The translations under genes and the position numbers were made by a program. From positions 248,001 to 312,000 of the forward strand of contig JALJCO010013696.1 in the NCBI GenBank assembly GCA_023101725.1: a stretch of DNA of 64,000 bases, given 5' to 3'. The notes below the pieces were generated by a model. It was not told the origin of the DNA, searched no databases, and saw nothing but the letters and a program-made list of their open reading frames with translations. Numbering within the stretch: the first letter of the stretch is position 1; each line of letters starts with the position of its first letter. The DNA comes from Atherinomorus stipes (lineage: Eukaryota; Chordata; Actinopteri; Atheriniformes; Atherinidae). Below, one piece after another: positions 14,010 to 21,197 of this stretch.

Positions 14010-14470
14010 AACTGGAGTAACTGGTGTCAGATGGATCGTTGTAACCGGATTATAATCAGACTTTGACGTCATACAGCCGGTAGATGAGGACAGTGAATTA
14101 CAGCCAGTTTTAATGAACTGAGCAGATGAAGGCGAACATAATCATATTACTCTGCTGCGCGCGCAGCGCATCTACTGACCTGCACGTGCTTCATGCTGAA
14201 ATGAGATGAAGCTGTGGGACGTGAGGAGGGTCTGTAAACTTAAACAGAACCAGCGTAGCTCAGACGGAGAAACTACGAGGTGAGACGTTCACGGTCCGTT
14301 AGCCAGCGAGCTAACGCAGAAGCTAACGCGACTGCAAAGCTAAGCGTCCGCGTGGAAGCGACGCCGCTTCCCGTTTCTGTCCACAAACACGCCATGTTCC
14401 ATCCTGGAGCCAGAAAGCAGCAGAAGCACGTTTATCTACCCGGAATGTCGTCCTCAGCCTCCCCTGCCAT
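1341..14470 (-). CDS. rpgr: Retinitis pigmentosa GTPase regulator (RPGR), exons 1-7, 3' part off window
   Basis: RPGR is a ciliary transition-zone scaffold whose N-terminal RCC1-like beta-propeller binds partners such as RPGRIP1 and PDE6D. Coding exons join 14440-14470, 12346-12471, 6009-6101, 5834-5896, 5606-5764, 1574-1723 and 1341-1499, all on the minus strand: 781 nt, 260 residues plus one base. Every intron is GT-AG and phase 1, so the exons are symmetric. The protein starts [20 protein letters not shown] and carries RCC1 blade motifs [25 protein letters not shown] and [13 protein letters not shown], with [19 protein letters not shown] and [11 protein letters not shown] strand ends. Exon sizes 126, 93, 63, 159, 150 and 159 equal those I recall for human RPGR exons 2-7. 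The last blades and the C-terminal (ORF15 or constitutive) part must lie left of the window. Which teleost rpgr paralogue this is cannot be decided here. Confidence 0.95.
1574..1723 (-). CDS. rpgr: RPGR exon 6
   Basis: 150 nt between acceptor gtgttgcag and donor gtaagt. It encodes residues 158-207 with [20 protein letters not shown] and [15 protein letters not shown]. Confidence 0.96.
1895..2665. repeat. 11-bp minisatellite in RPGR intron 5
   Basis: About 70 copies of an 11-mer close to aagcagcracg, interrupted by a recurrent actaaaaaagcaacaaagcg variant. Three units make 33 bp, so both strands read long spurious peptide repeats (for example [11 protein letters not shown]). Confidence 0.95.
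2700..3550. other. Intron 5 sequence without recognisable genes
   Basis: AT-rich intronic DNA. From about 3380 to 3500 it carries a MITE-like piece with 'aaatctcgtgagattt' and 'atcgatata' motifs; a reverse-complement relative lies at about 4000-4120. Confidence 0.5.
3556..3730. mobile_element. Short TIR element with gggatgcacgata ends (MITE)
   Basis: The left end reads agggatgcacgata and the right end tatcgtgcatccc, an inverted pair about 175 bp apart with no coding capacity. A diverged reverse-complement relative lies at about 4311-4480 and keeps the internal cttcttattttagacac segment. Confidence 0.65.
4000..4480. mobile_element. Diverged MITE cluster, including inverted copies of the 3.4-3.7 kb elements
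   Basis: Palindromic tctcgcgagat motifs recur at about 4107, 4133 and 4188. The 4311-4480 part is a reverse-complement relative of 3556-3730. No coding signal. Confidence 0.5.
4612..4990. repeat. ~53-bp tandem repeat, about 7 copies
   Basis: The unit contains agaaacagactgatcctgg followed by atacaggcaggtata and repeats every 52-53 bp. It ends a few tens of bases before the MITE at 5017. Confidence 0.93.
5017..5488. mobile_element. TTAA-flanked MITE, copy A
   Basis: The element is bracketed by TTAA (5013-5016 and 5489-5492). Ends are tgggactagaggcagg and, inverted, agggagtagaggcaag. A second copy lies at 15228-15677. TTAA duplication is the mark of piggyBac- and Kolobok-type transposition. 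It sits in RPGR intron 5, about 115 bp from exon 5. Confidence 0.85.
5606..5764 (-). CDS. rpgr: RPGR exon 5
   Basis: 159 nt between acceptor gtctgcag and donor gttagc. It encodes residues 105-157 with [20 protein letters not shown] and [12 protein letters not shown], a complete RCC1 blade. Confidence 0.96.
5834..5896 (-). CDS. rpgr: RPGR exon 4
   Basis: 63 nt between acceptor cattctag and donor gtcaga. It encodes [20 protein letters not shown] plus T (residues 84-104). The flanking introns are only 112 bp (intron 3) and 69 bp (intron 4), normal compact fish introns. Confidence 0.95.
6009..6101 (-). CDS. rpgr: RPGR exon 3
   Basis: 93 nt between acceptor tctcctcag and donor gttggt. It encodes [20 protein letters not shown] and then [11 protein letters not shown] (residues 53-83), an RCC1 repeat core. 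Confidence 0.96.
6337..7805. repeat. Minisatellite of gtgtaaacatga-type units, older part
   Basis: Units of about 11-12 bp (gtgtaaacatga, ctgtaaatatga) fill RPGR intron 2. Many variants suggest an older, more diverged part of the array. Minus-strand open frames here ([12 protein letters not shown] peptides) are artefacts. Confidence 0.95.
7814..8521 (-). mobile_element. 708-bp hAT-like interspersed element, copy 1
   Basis: The element lies between two exact 8-bp copies of gtgtaaac (7806-7813 and 8522-8529). Array units without it read straight through (ttggtgtaaacacagg at about 9275 and 9785), which proves the insertion site. The ends are caaggggcaaactcc and, inverted, catagactgtatata. No transposase is visible. 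A second copy of the same length is at 30934-33933 and a diverged third at about 51858-53611. Confidence 0.85.
8530..10985. repeat. Minisatellite of gtgtaaacatgg/cta units with ~500-bp higher-order repeat
   Basis: Units of 12-15 bp alternate in a larger pattern. A diagnostic segment, aacactgcttggtgtaaac, returns near 8895, 9266, 9777 and 10148, marking a higher-order unit of roughly 370-510 bp. Confidence 0.93.
10986..12335. repeat. 15-bp minisatellite (gtgtaaacatggctg)
   Basis: A 15-bp derivative of the neighbouring unit, with gtgtatattggcagagt variants at regular spacing. Blocks of roughly 600 bp are repeated (11303-11503 compared with 11910-12110). It ends about 10 bp before the donor of RPGR exon 2. 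Confidence 0.93.
12346..12471 (-). CDS. rpgr: RPGR exon 2
   Basis: The exon lies between acceptor ttcttccag and donor gtgagg and is 126 nt. It encodes residues 11-52: [18 protein letters not shown], then [20 protein letters not shown], then LVT, the opening of the RCC1 propeller. It abuts the minisatellites of both neighbouring introns. Confidence 0.95.
12625..13715. repeat. ~30-bp minisatellite in RPGR intron 1
   Basis: The unit is close to ggttctggtcctgatggagg followed by ttttcttcct, about 35 copies, with 'gatgtagg' and 'gatggagg' variants. Confidence 0.93.
13937..14011. repeat. (GAAA)n microsatellite
   Basis: A near-perfect aaag/gaaa run of about 70 bp in RPGR intron 1, roughly 430 bp from exon 1. 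Confidence 0.97.
14440..14470 (-). CDS. rpgr: RPGR coding exon 1
   Basis: The start codon is at 14470-14468 (gagATGGC context). Thirty-one bases encode [10 protein letters not shown] plus one base, followed by donor gtagat. The split codon with exon 2 gives Glu. I chose this ATG because only it gives the phase-1 donor and an acidic start like vertebrate RPGR. Confidence 0.85.
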
Positions 14471-14528
14471 CTCCGACACACTTTAATCCGCTTTGCTCGC
14501 TGTTGTGGGCGTGTTGGTACCCCCTCTT

Positions 14529-14584
14529 GTTTACGACGGCAACGACCCGGAAGTAAACAGAACTTCTCCATGGTTACGACCTCT
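14529..14584 (-). promoter_or_regulatory. Candidate RPGR promoter: ETS site and X-box-like half sites
   Basis: Upstream of the RPGR start codon, plus-strand ccggaagt (14547-14554) is an ETS/GABP-type site. gtttacgacggcaac (14529-14543) and ccatggttac nearby resemble RFX X-box half sites, which drive many ciliary genes. The surrounding 14.1-14.6 kb is CpG-rich. The match to the X-box consensus is imperfect, so this is inference. Confidence 0.4.
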
Positions 14585-14887
14585 ACGTCATCTTAAAGGG
14601 GACGCGCACTTTTGCAGGTTTACGCTGCTCATTTCTTACCGGGTTCTTTTGGGTTTGTTTTTTCTTTCCTATGTAGGATTGTGTTGCTTTGTACGGAAGA
14701 AGATCAGGGCCACTGGAGGGATACAAATGCAACTCTGAGAGAAGTCAGAATTCTGACTTTCATCTCTGAATTGTGAGATGAAAGTCAGAATTAGAAAAAA
14801 ATAAATCCCGAAAAAAAATAAAAATGAAAATGTTCTGGGAAAACGCCAGAATCCTGACTTTTTTCTCAGAATTCATTTGGCCCAAAT

Positions 14888-15147
14888 TAGGGCTGAAAGA
14901 TATATCGTTATTGTATCTATATCGAGATATGGACATTCAAGATATTAATATCGCAAAAGCAATTATATAAAAGATCTAGATTTCTCCTGCGCTTGTCCTG
15001 CATATAAAGCTCTGGAAGTCACAAACAAAACTGCACTTTCCACCAAAGTGCTTGGTTTTCAACAAACCCGTAGTCGTATCGTATCGATTTTGAGATGTCT
15101 GGCATGAATATCGAGATATGAAATTTTGTCCATTTCGTTCAGCCCTA
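14888..15147. mobile_element. Short MITE with tagggctga ends
   Basis: The left end tagggctgaaagatatatcg is inverted at the right end (cgttcagccctagcc). The inside is AT-rich with repeated tatcgagatatg motifs and no coding capacity. Confidence 0.7.
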
Positions 15148-15227
15148 GCCCTAATCCTCTTCTGTACCTTTGACTCATTTTTTTACTAATTTAATTTGTT
15201 TATCTGTAAATATTTTGTTCCGTTTAA

Positions 15228-15677
15228 AGGGACTTGAGGCAGGAATTTGAAAAAAACCAAACATGAATGTCCCTTTTTTTCATACTAATGGGTGATGAAG
15301 CGCTAAAATAATGTTTCCACCACGTTTCTCTCCGTTGCCTTGAACAGGATGTGTGCTGCAAAATGCGCTGCAATTCGGTGTCCGAATTTCCCGCGCTGCC
15401 CTGCAGACGTGACGTCAAATGACCTACATCCACAGTTCTGATGCAGGAAAAGACGGTCACGTTAAATAAAAACACTGTAAGCGATAGTTATGGATTATTC
15501 TGCCGTCAGCAAACGATCCAGATCAACTGAAAGACACTAAAAAGTGGAACTAAGAAGAAAAAGGTGAGTAAACAACATTATAGCTTCAGTTTGTGCTCCT
15601 GTGACGGCTTGGTGGGGGCTGCAGTTACCTGAAGCGCCAGTCGCGAGTTTAGTTTCTTAATCTTGCCTCAAGTCCCT
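15228..15677. mobile_element. TTAA-flanked MITE, copy B
   Basis: TTAA at 15224-15227 and 15678-15681 flanks ends agggacttgaggcagg and, inverted, agggacttgaggcaag. The body matches copy A at 5017-5488 (for example cagcaaacgatccagatcaa). Confidence 0.87.
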
Positions 15678-15699
15678 TTAAAAGGAAGAAAAAGTTTAC

Positions 15700-16920
15700 A
15701 CTTTCAACATGTATGGAGGGCCATTGTTGTGTTTGGTATTGTACGATAACTTGACAGCAAAGCTGAGTCTTCGAGTAGCAACGAGTCCATCATTTGTTCC
15801 TTTTTTATCCCGCTTCCTGTTCTCACCAGATCCCCCGGTACAGTCACTTTCCGGTTCCTTTCACAATAAAATAACAATACGCTACAGACATCAGGGCCCC
15901 GGAAAAAAAGGTCAGAATCCAAAATTTAATCTCAGAATTCTGAGATTAAGTTTCTGAAATTGGGGGGGAAGAAGAATTTCAGGAAGAATTTGTGTGTGTT
16001 TTGGAAAAAAGTCAGAGTTCTTCCTTTTTTCTCAGAATTTACTATTTCTTTCTTCAGTGGCCCTGATACTTTTTATGATGTTTCTGAAACAAGTATGTGC
16101 CTACATAAGTTTAAACAGCATTTATTTATCTTTTACAACAGTAATGTTCAGCACTATTATTGCCATTACGATCACTGTACTGCTTTTTGTTCAGGACTCC
16201 ATTCATCTGCAGCTGGACTTACACATTTTTAGATCAAATCTCAAATAAAACAAAAAAACATGCAATTGTTGCATTTGTTATAAAACATAAACGTGATGAA
16301 CAATCTGTCCCAAAATGTTATTTAAAGTGCTAAACAGATCTCCAGTACTTCTGAAAATGACATTTGTCTTGCTTCACATTCTGGATGATACTTTTACACC
16401 ATTGAAGAAGTTCCATGAGTGATTTTTGGTATGATTGTGTTTAAAAGGGTCTCGTTTTTCTGTTCTGGCACAGGTAGCATCAGGAGGTGAATGGAACTCC
16501 CTGGATCAATAGCTGATGATGAAGATTTCATACAGATTTCTACAGAGCTCCCAGACTGTGCGGGGAGGACATGGACATCGGTTTCTGACTGTATTGATCA
16601 GTTCAGGACGGTTTTGGGTCTCCTTATTGATTCTGTTGCAGGTTGTCGGCCTGTGTTCACGTTTGCTGGTTCCATCCAGTTTGTGGTCTTGTTAGCAGTT
16701 TATGACAGGCTTGATAATTAGTTTCCAGGTGATTACAACCCTCAGCCCAGCGACCGACAAAGCGCCCCGCCCAGCACAAGATATTTACCTGATATTCACC
16801 AGAGATTCAAGAAGCATGAAATTTCCCTGCAGGAAGATGGGAGTCGCTGTTAAACATGACTGGAGGGTGGGACGTCATTTCCTGACCATGCAGACGTGGG
16901 TGAGGCGAAGGTGAGAATAT
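15700..16920. other. Intergenic sequence, nothing recognised
   Basis: Short open frames here have no similarity I recognise and no splice context. A short self-inverted motif (cagaattctgagatt) occurs near 15930. I see no gene. Confidence 0.4.
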
Positions 16921-17031
16921 TTGCTGATAATCATATTTTTTTTTGTAATTAACTTTTTTTTAATTTATTTGTTCAATTTGCAACAGTACAATTACATTAA
17001 CTTGTGTAGTTGCAATAATTCAGAAATTGCA

Positions 17032-17745
17032 TTAAACATAAGCAATATGCATTACATATTCAATACAATGGAACAACAATGTACCCATGATTCCCTGACT
17101 ACAAAATGTACAGTAGGGGTTGGGCGCTAGACCTAATAAATGTCGTTTACGTGGTGTTAAATAAGTCCTATGGCAGATTTTGTAGTGGATTAATTGATGA
17201 TTTGGATTTTTGGAAGATCCAAATACATAATTCCACACCACATTCCAATTGATGGACTTTGTTCCTAAAGGTATATCTACCTCCCATGACCTATACCCAG
17301 GTAATTCCTTGGATGAGTATGACATGAGATTGTGATAAATGAAGGAGACAGTTTTCTTTCGGGGTGCTCTCTCCATGAGACACACTATAGGGTGAGTCTT
17401 TAATTCAGATCCCCAGGGGACCTTGAGCGAGTTAAGGGCTGACCTTACCCTAAAGTAAAGGAATTGTGAATTTCTTGGGATACCAAAGTGGGACATTAGA
17501 TCAGGAAAATCTAAAATTGAGTTTTGCCCTGAGATATCTCCCAGCGTCCAGATCCCATGTTGAGCCCACAGTTGTGAAGTGAAAGGCTTACCACCTGTCA
17601 ATAAACTGGTATTGTGCCAAATAGGAGAGTGTTTGTGCCATTTTAATTTGAAATCTACATAGTTCTCTAGATTCATCATAGTTTGTACTGCATATGAAAC
17701 TATTGGTCCAAATTCTGAATAACACTTGTTACTCCTTATGTCCAC
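17032..17745 (-). mobile_element. L1-like LINE ORF2 C-terminal fragment
   Basis: A 237-codon minus-strand frame resembles the region after the reverse transcriptase in L1-clade ORF2. It has the HYKICHRTYLTPRKRHLLGL block followed by a Cys/His cluster (YCTFCSQG...HC) typical of L1 tails. Endonuclease and RT domains are missing, so it is a 5'-truncated remnant with an unusually intact reading frame. Confidence 0.75.
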
Positions 17746-17812
17746 TACCCCTCCTTATGTCCACCACCCCTCCTTATGTCCACCACCCCTCCTTTTGTCC
17801 ACGACCCCTTCA
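17731..17812. repeat. 19-bp tandem repeat, about 4 copies
   Basis: The unit is close to tccttatgtccaccacccc and lies at the upstream edge of the L1-like frame. Confidence 0.9.
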
Positions 17813-17814
17813 TG

Positions 17815-18640
17815 CAAAGAGGGACTGGGACGGCACTACGTTCATGGGAACATGCAGAATTTATGGGTAGGGCTAGGAAGCAGGGCTGGTGAGCGTATTG
17901 GGACGCACCCATCGTGTACGTTGCATGTGTGGTGAGAGAGCCCAGCTGAAGCCAATCAGTGCAGTGCTACCCAGTCATTGGCTCAGCTGCACCATAGAAG
18001 GGCAGTGATGTCATCAGGTGGCATCAGACTGCACTGAGAGCTTGTTTCCATCCAGCTGCTGGTGCTGCAGCAGGAAAGATCGTTTGGCTTCTGCATGTGT
18101 CCCTTGGATGAACCGGTATTGGTGATCCTAAGTGGGCATTTCATATCAGGTGTACGCATTTGACGGGGACAGCTAAAGCTTCCCTCTGTGTACGGCCGAC
18201 ATATTGGCTGGTTGGTAAGTGGCTGTTGGATCCTGTTTTGGATTTGTAGCTCTGTTTTTGGAGATGACGTGACAGGCGGACCGGACATTATTGTGGAGGC
18301 GGCTTCACCGCTGCCTTCACAGATTTCCCTTTCATTACTCTTGATCAATTTTGGGGGGGCATTCTTGCCCCACTGGGGCTGAGGTAGTACATGTGTATGT
18401 GTGAGTGGGGTGTTATTTGACGCCCCGACTTACCTGCCTCCTCACTGTGACTCTGCGGCTCCATTTTGATGTATTTATTTTTTATTCTTTTATTATGATA
18501 AACTGTTCTGATTGGAACAAGTCTCTCCTTTTGTCCCAAACCCAAGTGTCCTTATATTTCATCTTTCCCTTTTAAAAATAATTCACAGGGTGGGGTCAAG
18601 TTTGAACCTGAGTACATGTTGCCACACATGTTTAGAAATA
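17815..18640. other. Unassigned intergenic stretch, possibly LTR-derived
   Basis: A T-rich segment with tttattatgataaactgttc and the sequence around 18430-18600 recall the 3' part of a fish LTR, but no paired LTR, primer-binding site or gag-pol was found. Treated as unassigned. Confidence 0.2.
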
Positions 18641-18649
18641 TAGTTCTTA

Positions 18650-19880
18650 CGTTGCCTTGGGACAACATTGTACCATATCAGGGGGGTCACACACCTCAGC
18701 CTCCCTGGTAAGGTCTATCCGGGGGTCCTGGAGAGGAGGGTCCATAAGAGAGTCCAACCTCGGATTGAGGAGGAGCGATGTGGTTTTGGTCCTGGAACAG
18801 TGGATCAGCTCTAGACCCTCTTCAGGGTCCTGGAGGGGGCATGGGAGTTCTCCAACCAGTCTATGTGGACTTTGATAAGGTGTTCGATCGTGTCCCCGGG
18901 GATTCCTGTGGGGGGTGCTCCAGGTATGGAGTACCAGACCCCTTGTTGTAGCCGTCCGGTCCCACGACCGGTACCAGAGCTTGGTCCGCATTTCCGGCTG
19001 TAGGTCGGATCCATTCCTGGTGAGGGTTGGACTCCACCAGGGCTGCCCTTTGTCGCCGATCCTGTTCAGAACCTTTATGGACCGGATTTCTAGGTGCTCT
19101 GTCATCCGGGAGGGGCTCAAAGTAGAGCCGCTGCTCCTCCCCATCCAGAGGAGCCAGATGAGGAGGCTCGGGCATCTGGTCAGGACGTCCACCTGGTGAG
19201 GAGTTCCAGGCAAGGTCCACCAGGACCAGACCCCCGGGAAGACCCAGGACACACTGGAGGGACTATGTCTCATCCCGGAACAGACCCCGGGGAGACCCGG
19301 GACACGCTGGAGGGACTACGTCTCATCCGAGACCAGACCCCAGGGAGACCCGGGACACGCTGGAGGGACTACGTCTCATCCCGGACAAGACCCCAGGGAG
19401 ACCCGGGACACGCTGGAGGGACTACGTCTCATCCGAGACCAGACCCCAGGGAGACCCGGGACACGCTGGAGGGACTACGTCTCATCCCGGACAAGACCCC
19501 GGGGAGACCCGGGACACGCTGGAGGGACTACGTCTCATCCCGGACAAGACCCCAGGGAGACCCGGGACACGCTGGAGGGACTACGTCTCATCCCAGACCA
19601 GACCCCGGGGAGACCCGGGACACGCTGGAGGGACTACGTCTCATCCCGGACAAGACCCCGGGGAGACCCGGGACACGCTGGAGGGACTACGTCTCATCCG
19701 AGACCAGACCCCAGGGAGACCCAGGACACGCTGGAGGGACTACGTCTTCTGGCTGGCCTGGGAACTCCTTGGGATCCCCCCAGATGAGTTGTGGATGTGG
19801 GGGGAGAGGGAAGTCTGGGCTTCCCTGCTCAGGCAGCTGCCCTCGTGACCTGACCTCGGATAAGCAAAAGAAGACGGTAC
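18650..19880 (+). mobile_element. Non-LTR retrotransposon fragment (RT and 3' tail), decayed
   Basis: Plus-strand frames contain degenerate reverse-transcriptase blocks: FDRVP near 18880, SDPFLVRVGLHQGCPLSPIL near 19010-19070, and FMDRISRCS. The 3' tail (19741-19880) has cctgggaactccttgggatc and ends near cggataagcaaaagaagacg, the usual tail of this abundant fish LINE type. Stops and frameshifts make it dead. The exact clade is uncertain. The coding part just before the tail is expanded into the array at 19206-19740. Confidence 0.78.
19206..19740. repeat. 53-bp tandem array born inside the LINE 3' coding end
   Basis: About ten units containing gggacacgctggagggacta and cgtctcatcc repeat every 53 bp with alternating ccgagaccag and cccggacaag variants. 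The unit encodes the DTLEGL / RTRWRDYV part of the LINE C-terminus in shifting frames. Confidence 0.93.
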
Positions 19881-19991
19881 GGTATGTTTCATCATATGTT
19901 GACAAACATGGCTGGAATATCGTTTTCTTCAGCCATCAAGCAACCAGATCTGCAAATGCCAGAATGAAAGAACGGAGGCTTACAAGGCAGG

Positions 19992-19997
19992 TTTATT
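19992..19997 (-). terminator. Possible TDP2 polyadenylation signal
   Basis: AATAAA on the minus strand lies about 920 bp after the TDP2 stop. The 20000-20910 sequence is non-repetitive and would be 3' UTR. Not proven. Confidence 0.35.
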
Positions 19998-20915
19998 TGT
20001 AAGGACCATTAAATGTTCAAGACAATGCAAAGTGCAAAAGGATAACTTTCATAAAAAATGATTAAAAGCAGCACAGTCTAGATAAGTCGGATAAGATACA
20101 GCAGGTTTTGTACGCAGAGGTACGAGGAAAGAAATGTTTGTAAGCTCCATGTCTGGTCTGGACTCTGGACCGAGTCGTGGATCTAAGAGCCCTGCTGGGC
20201 TTATATTTCCTGAACACATCACAGATGGACTCTGGATGACCATCTGACCGGCTCCACAGACTCCGGTCTACATCGGGGGGTCCACAGTTTTCCTGCTCCG
20301 TTCAGTTTTACGTGACGCGGGATGACCCAGACCTCAGCTTGTGTCCAGTCATATACAGAAATAGGTCTTTTTACTGTTCTTCACTTCTTTCTTTCATAAT
20401 TTCTGACACTTTCATTCTTTTTCTGGTGTTTTCTACCCCTGAAGTCGTCTCATGATCGATGAACTAATCATTTTCTGTGTCCAGTAAAGTTTTTTTCACA
20501 GCGTTGCCCCCACAGTAGCTACAAACTGTTTTGGTAATGATGATGAATTGATAAATGATGGTGAGTGAGTCTCCTCAAATGTGTGCAGTCGGGGTACAGA
20601 AGGATCTCTGCGGATAAGTGGGAGATGAAGCAAATGAAACATCTCAGGGAAAGTTCGTGGAACGGAAGGATGAGTGATCCCGCGAGCAAACGGGCTGGTT
20701 CAGATAAAGGCTGCATGACACCAGGAAACCTCGTCCTATCCTTTCAACAATCGGTTTACCCGAAACATTTCCTGATATCAGAACTTGGCCACGACGTAAG
20801 AAGTCCGCAAGGAAAGGACATGTTTGAAAAGACAGAGAGTGGAAGGAGGAGCATGTGGAGATGTGGGCTCCTGGAGGAGGTCTCCTGATCTCCTGATCTC
20901 GCCTCCTCCCCACGC

Positions 20916-21197
20916 CTACTCAGCAGAGAGAGTGCAGTAGATTCCCCAGTGATCGCTGGTGAAGCGGCCACACCGAAGCTTCTCCAGCCCGATCAAGGCC
21001 ATGCTGTGGGGGTCCAGACGTGGGACGCCGACCTTCTCCGCCCGGCGAAGGTAAACTCGGTCGAAGCGGAAGCAGCACTTGAACCGCATCTCCTTGTTGG
21101 TGTTGGCCCGGGTGTCCCACGTATAGCGGCACTTCTCCGGCTCGCCCAGCTGTTCCCAGACGTCACAGATGGAGCTGGGAATACCCACCGTGGCAAC
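20916..21197 (-). CDS. tdp2: TDP2 exon 5 (last)
   Basis: 282 nt including stop, after acceptor acttcccag. It encodes residues 203-295 with CDVWEQLGEPEKCRYTWDTR, FRFDRVYLRR and GLEKLRCGRFTSDHWG, including catalytic His285 and its Asp284 partner. Confidence 0.96.
   Translation of the reverse strand, partial: VATVGIPSSICDVWEQLGEPEKCRYTWDTRANTNKEMRFKCCFRFDRVYLRRAEKVGVPRLDPHSMALIGLEKLRCGRFTSDHWGIYCTLSAE

Noticed and set aside
14323..14571. 82-codon minus-strand frame as a gene upstream of RPGR
   Set aside because: It overlaps the RPGR promoter and first exon in another frame. The spliced ATG at 14470 gives the correct phase and protein.
15994..16248. 84-codon hydrophobic frame as a membrane protein
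   Set aside because: T-rich composition explains the hydrophobicity; no start context, homology or splice sites.
17815..18640. Solo LTR
   Set aside because: Only vague resemblance; no TG...CA ends with a target duplication could be fixed.
18647..19273. 208-codon minus-strand frame opposite the LINE
   Set aside because: Antisense shadow of the decayed LINE RT region and its 53-bp array.
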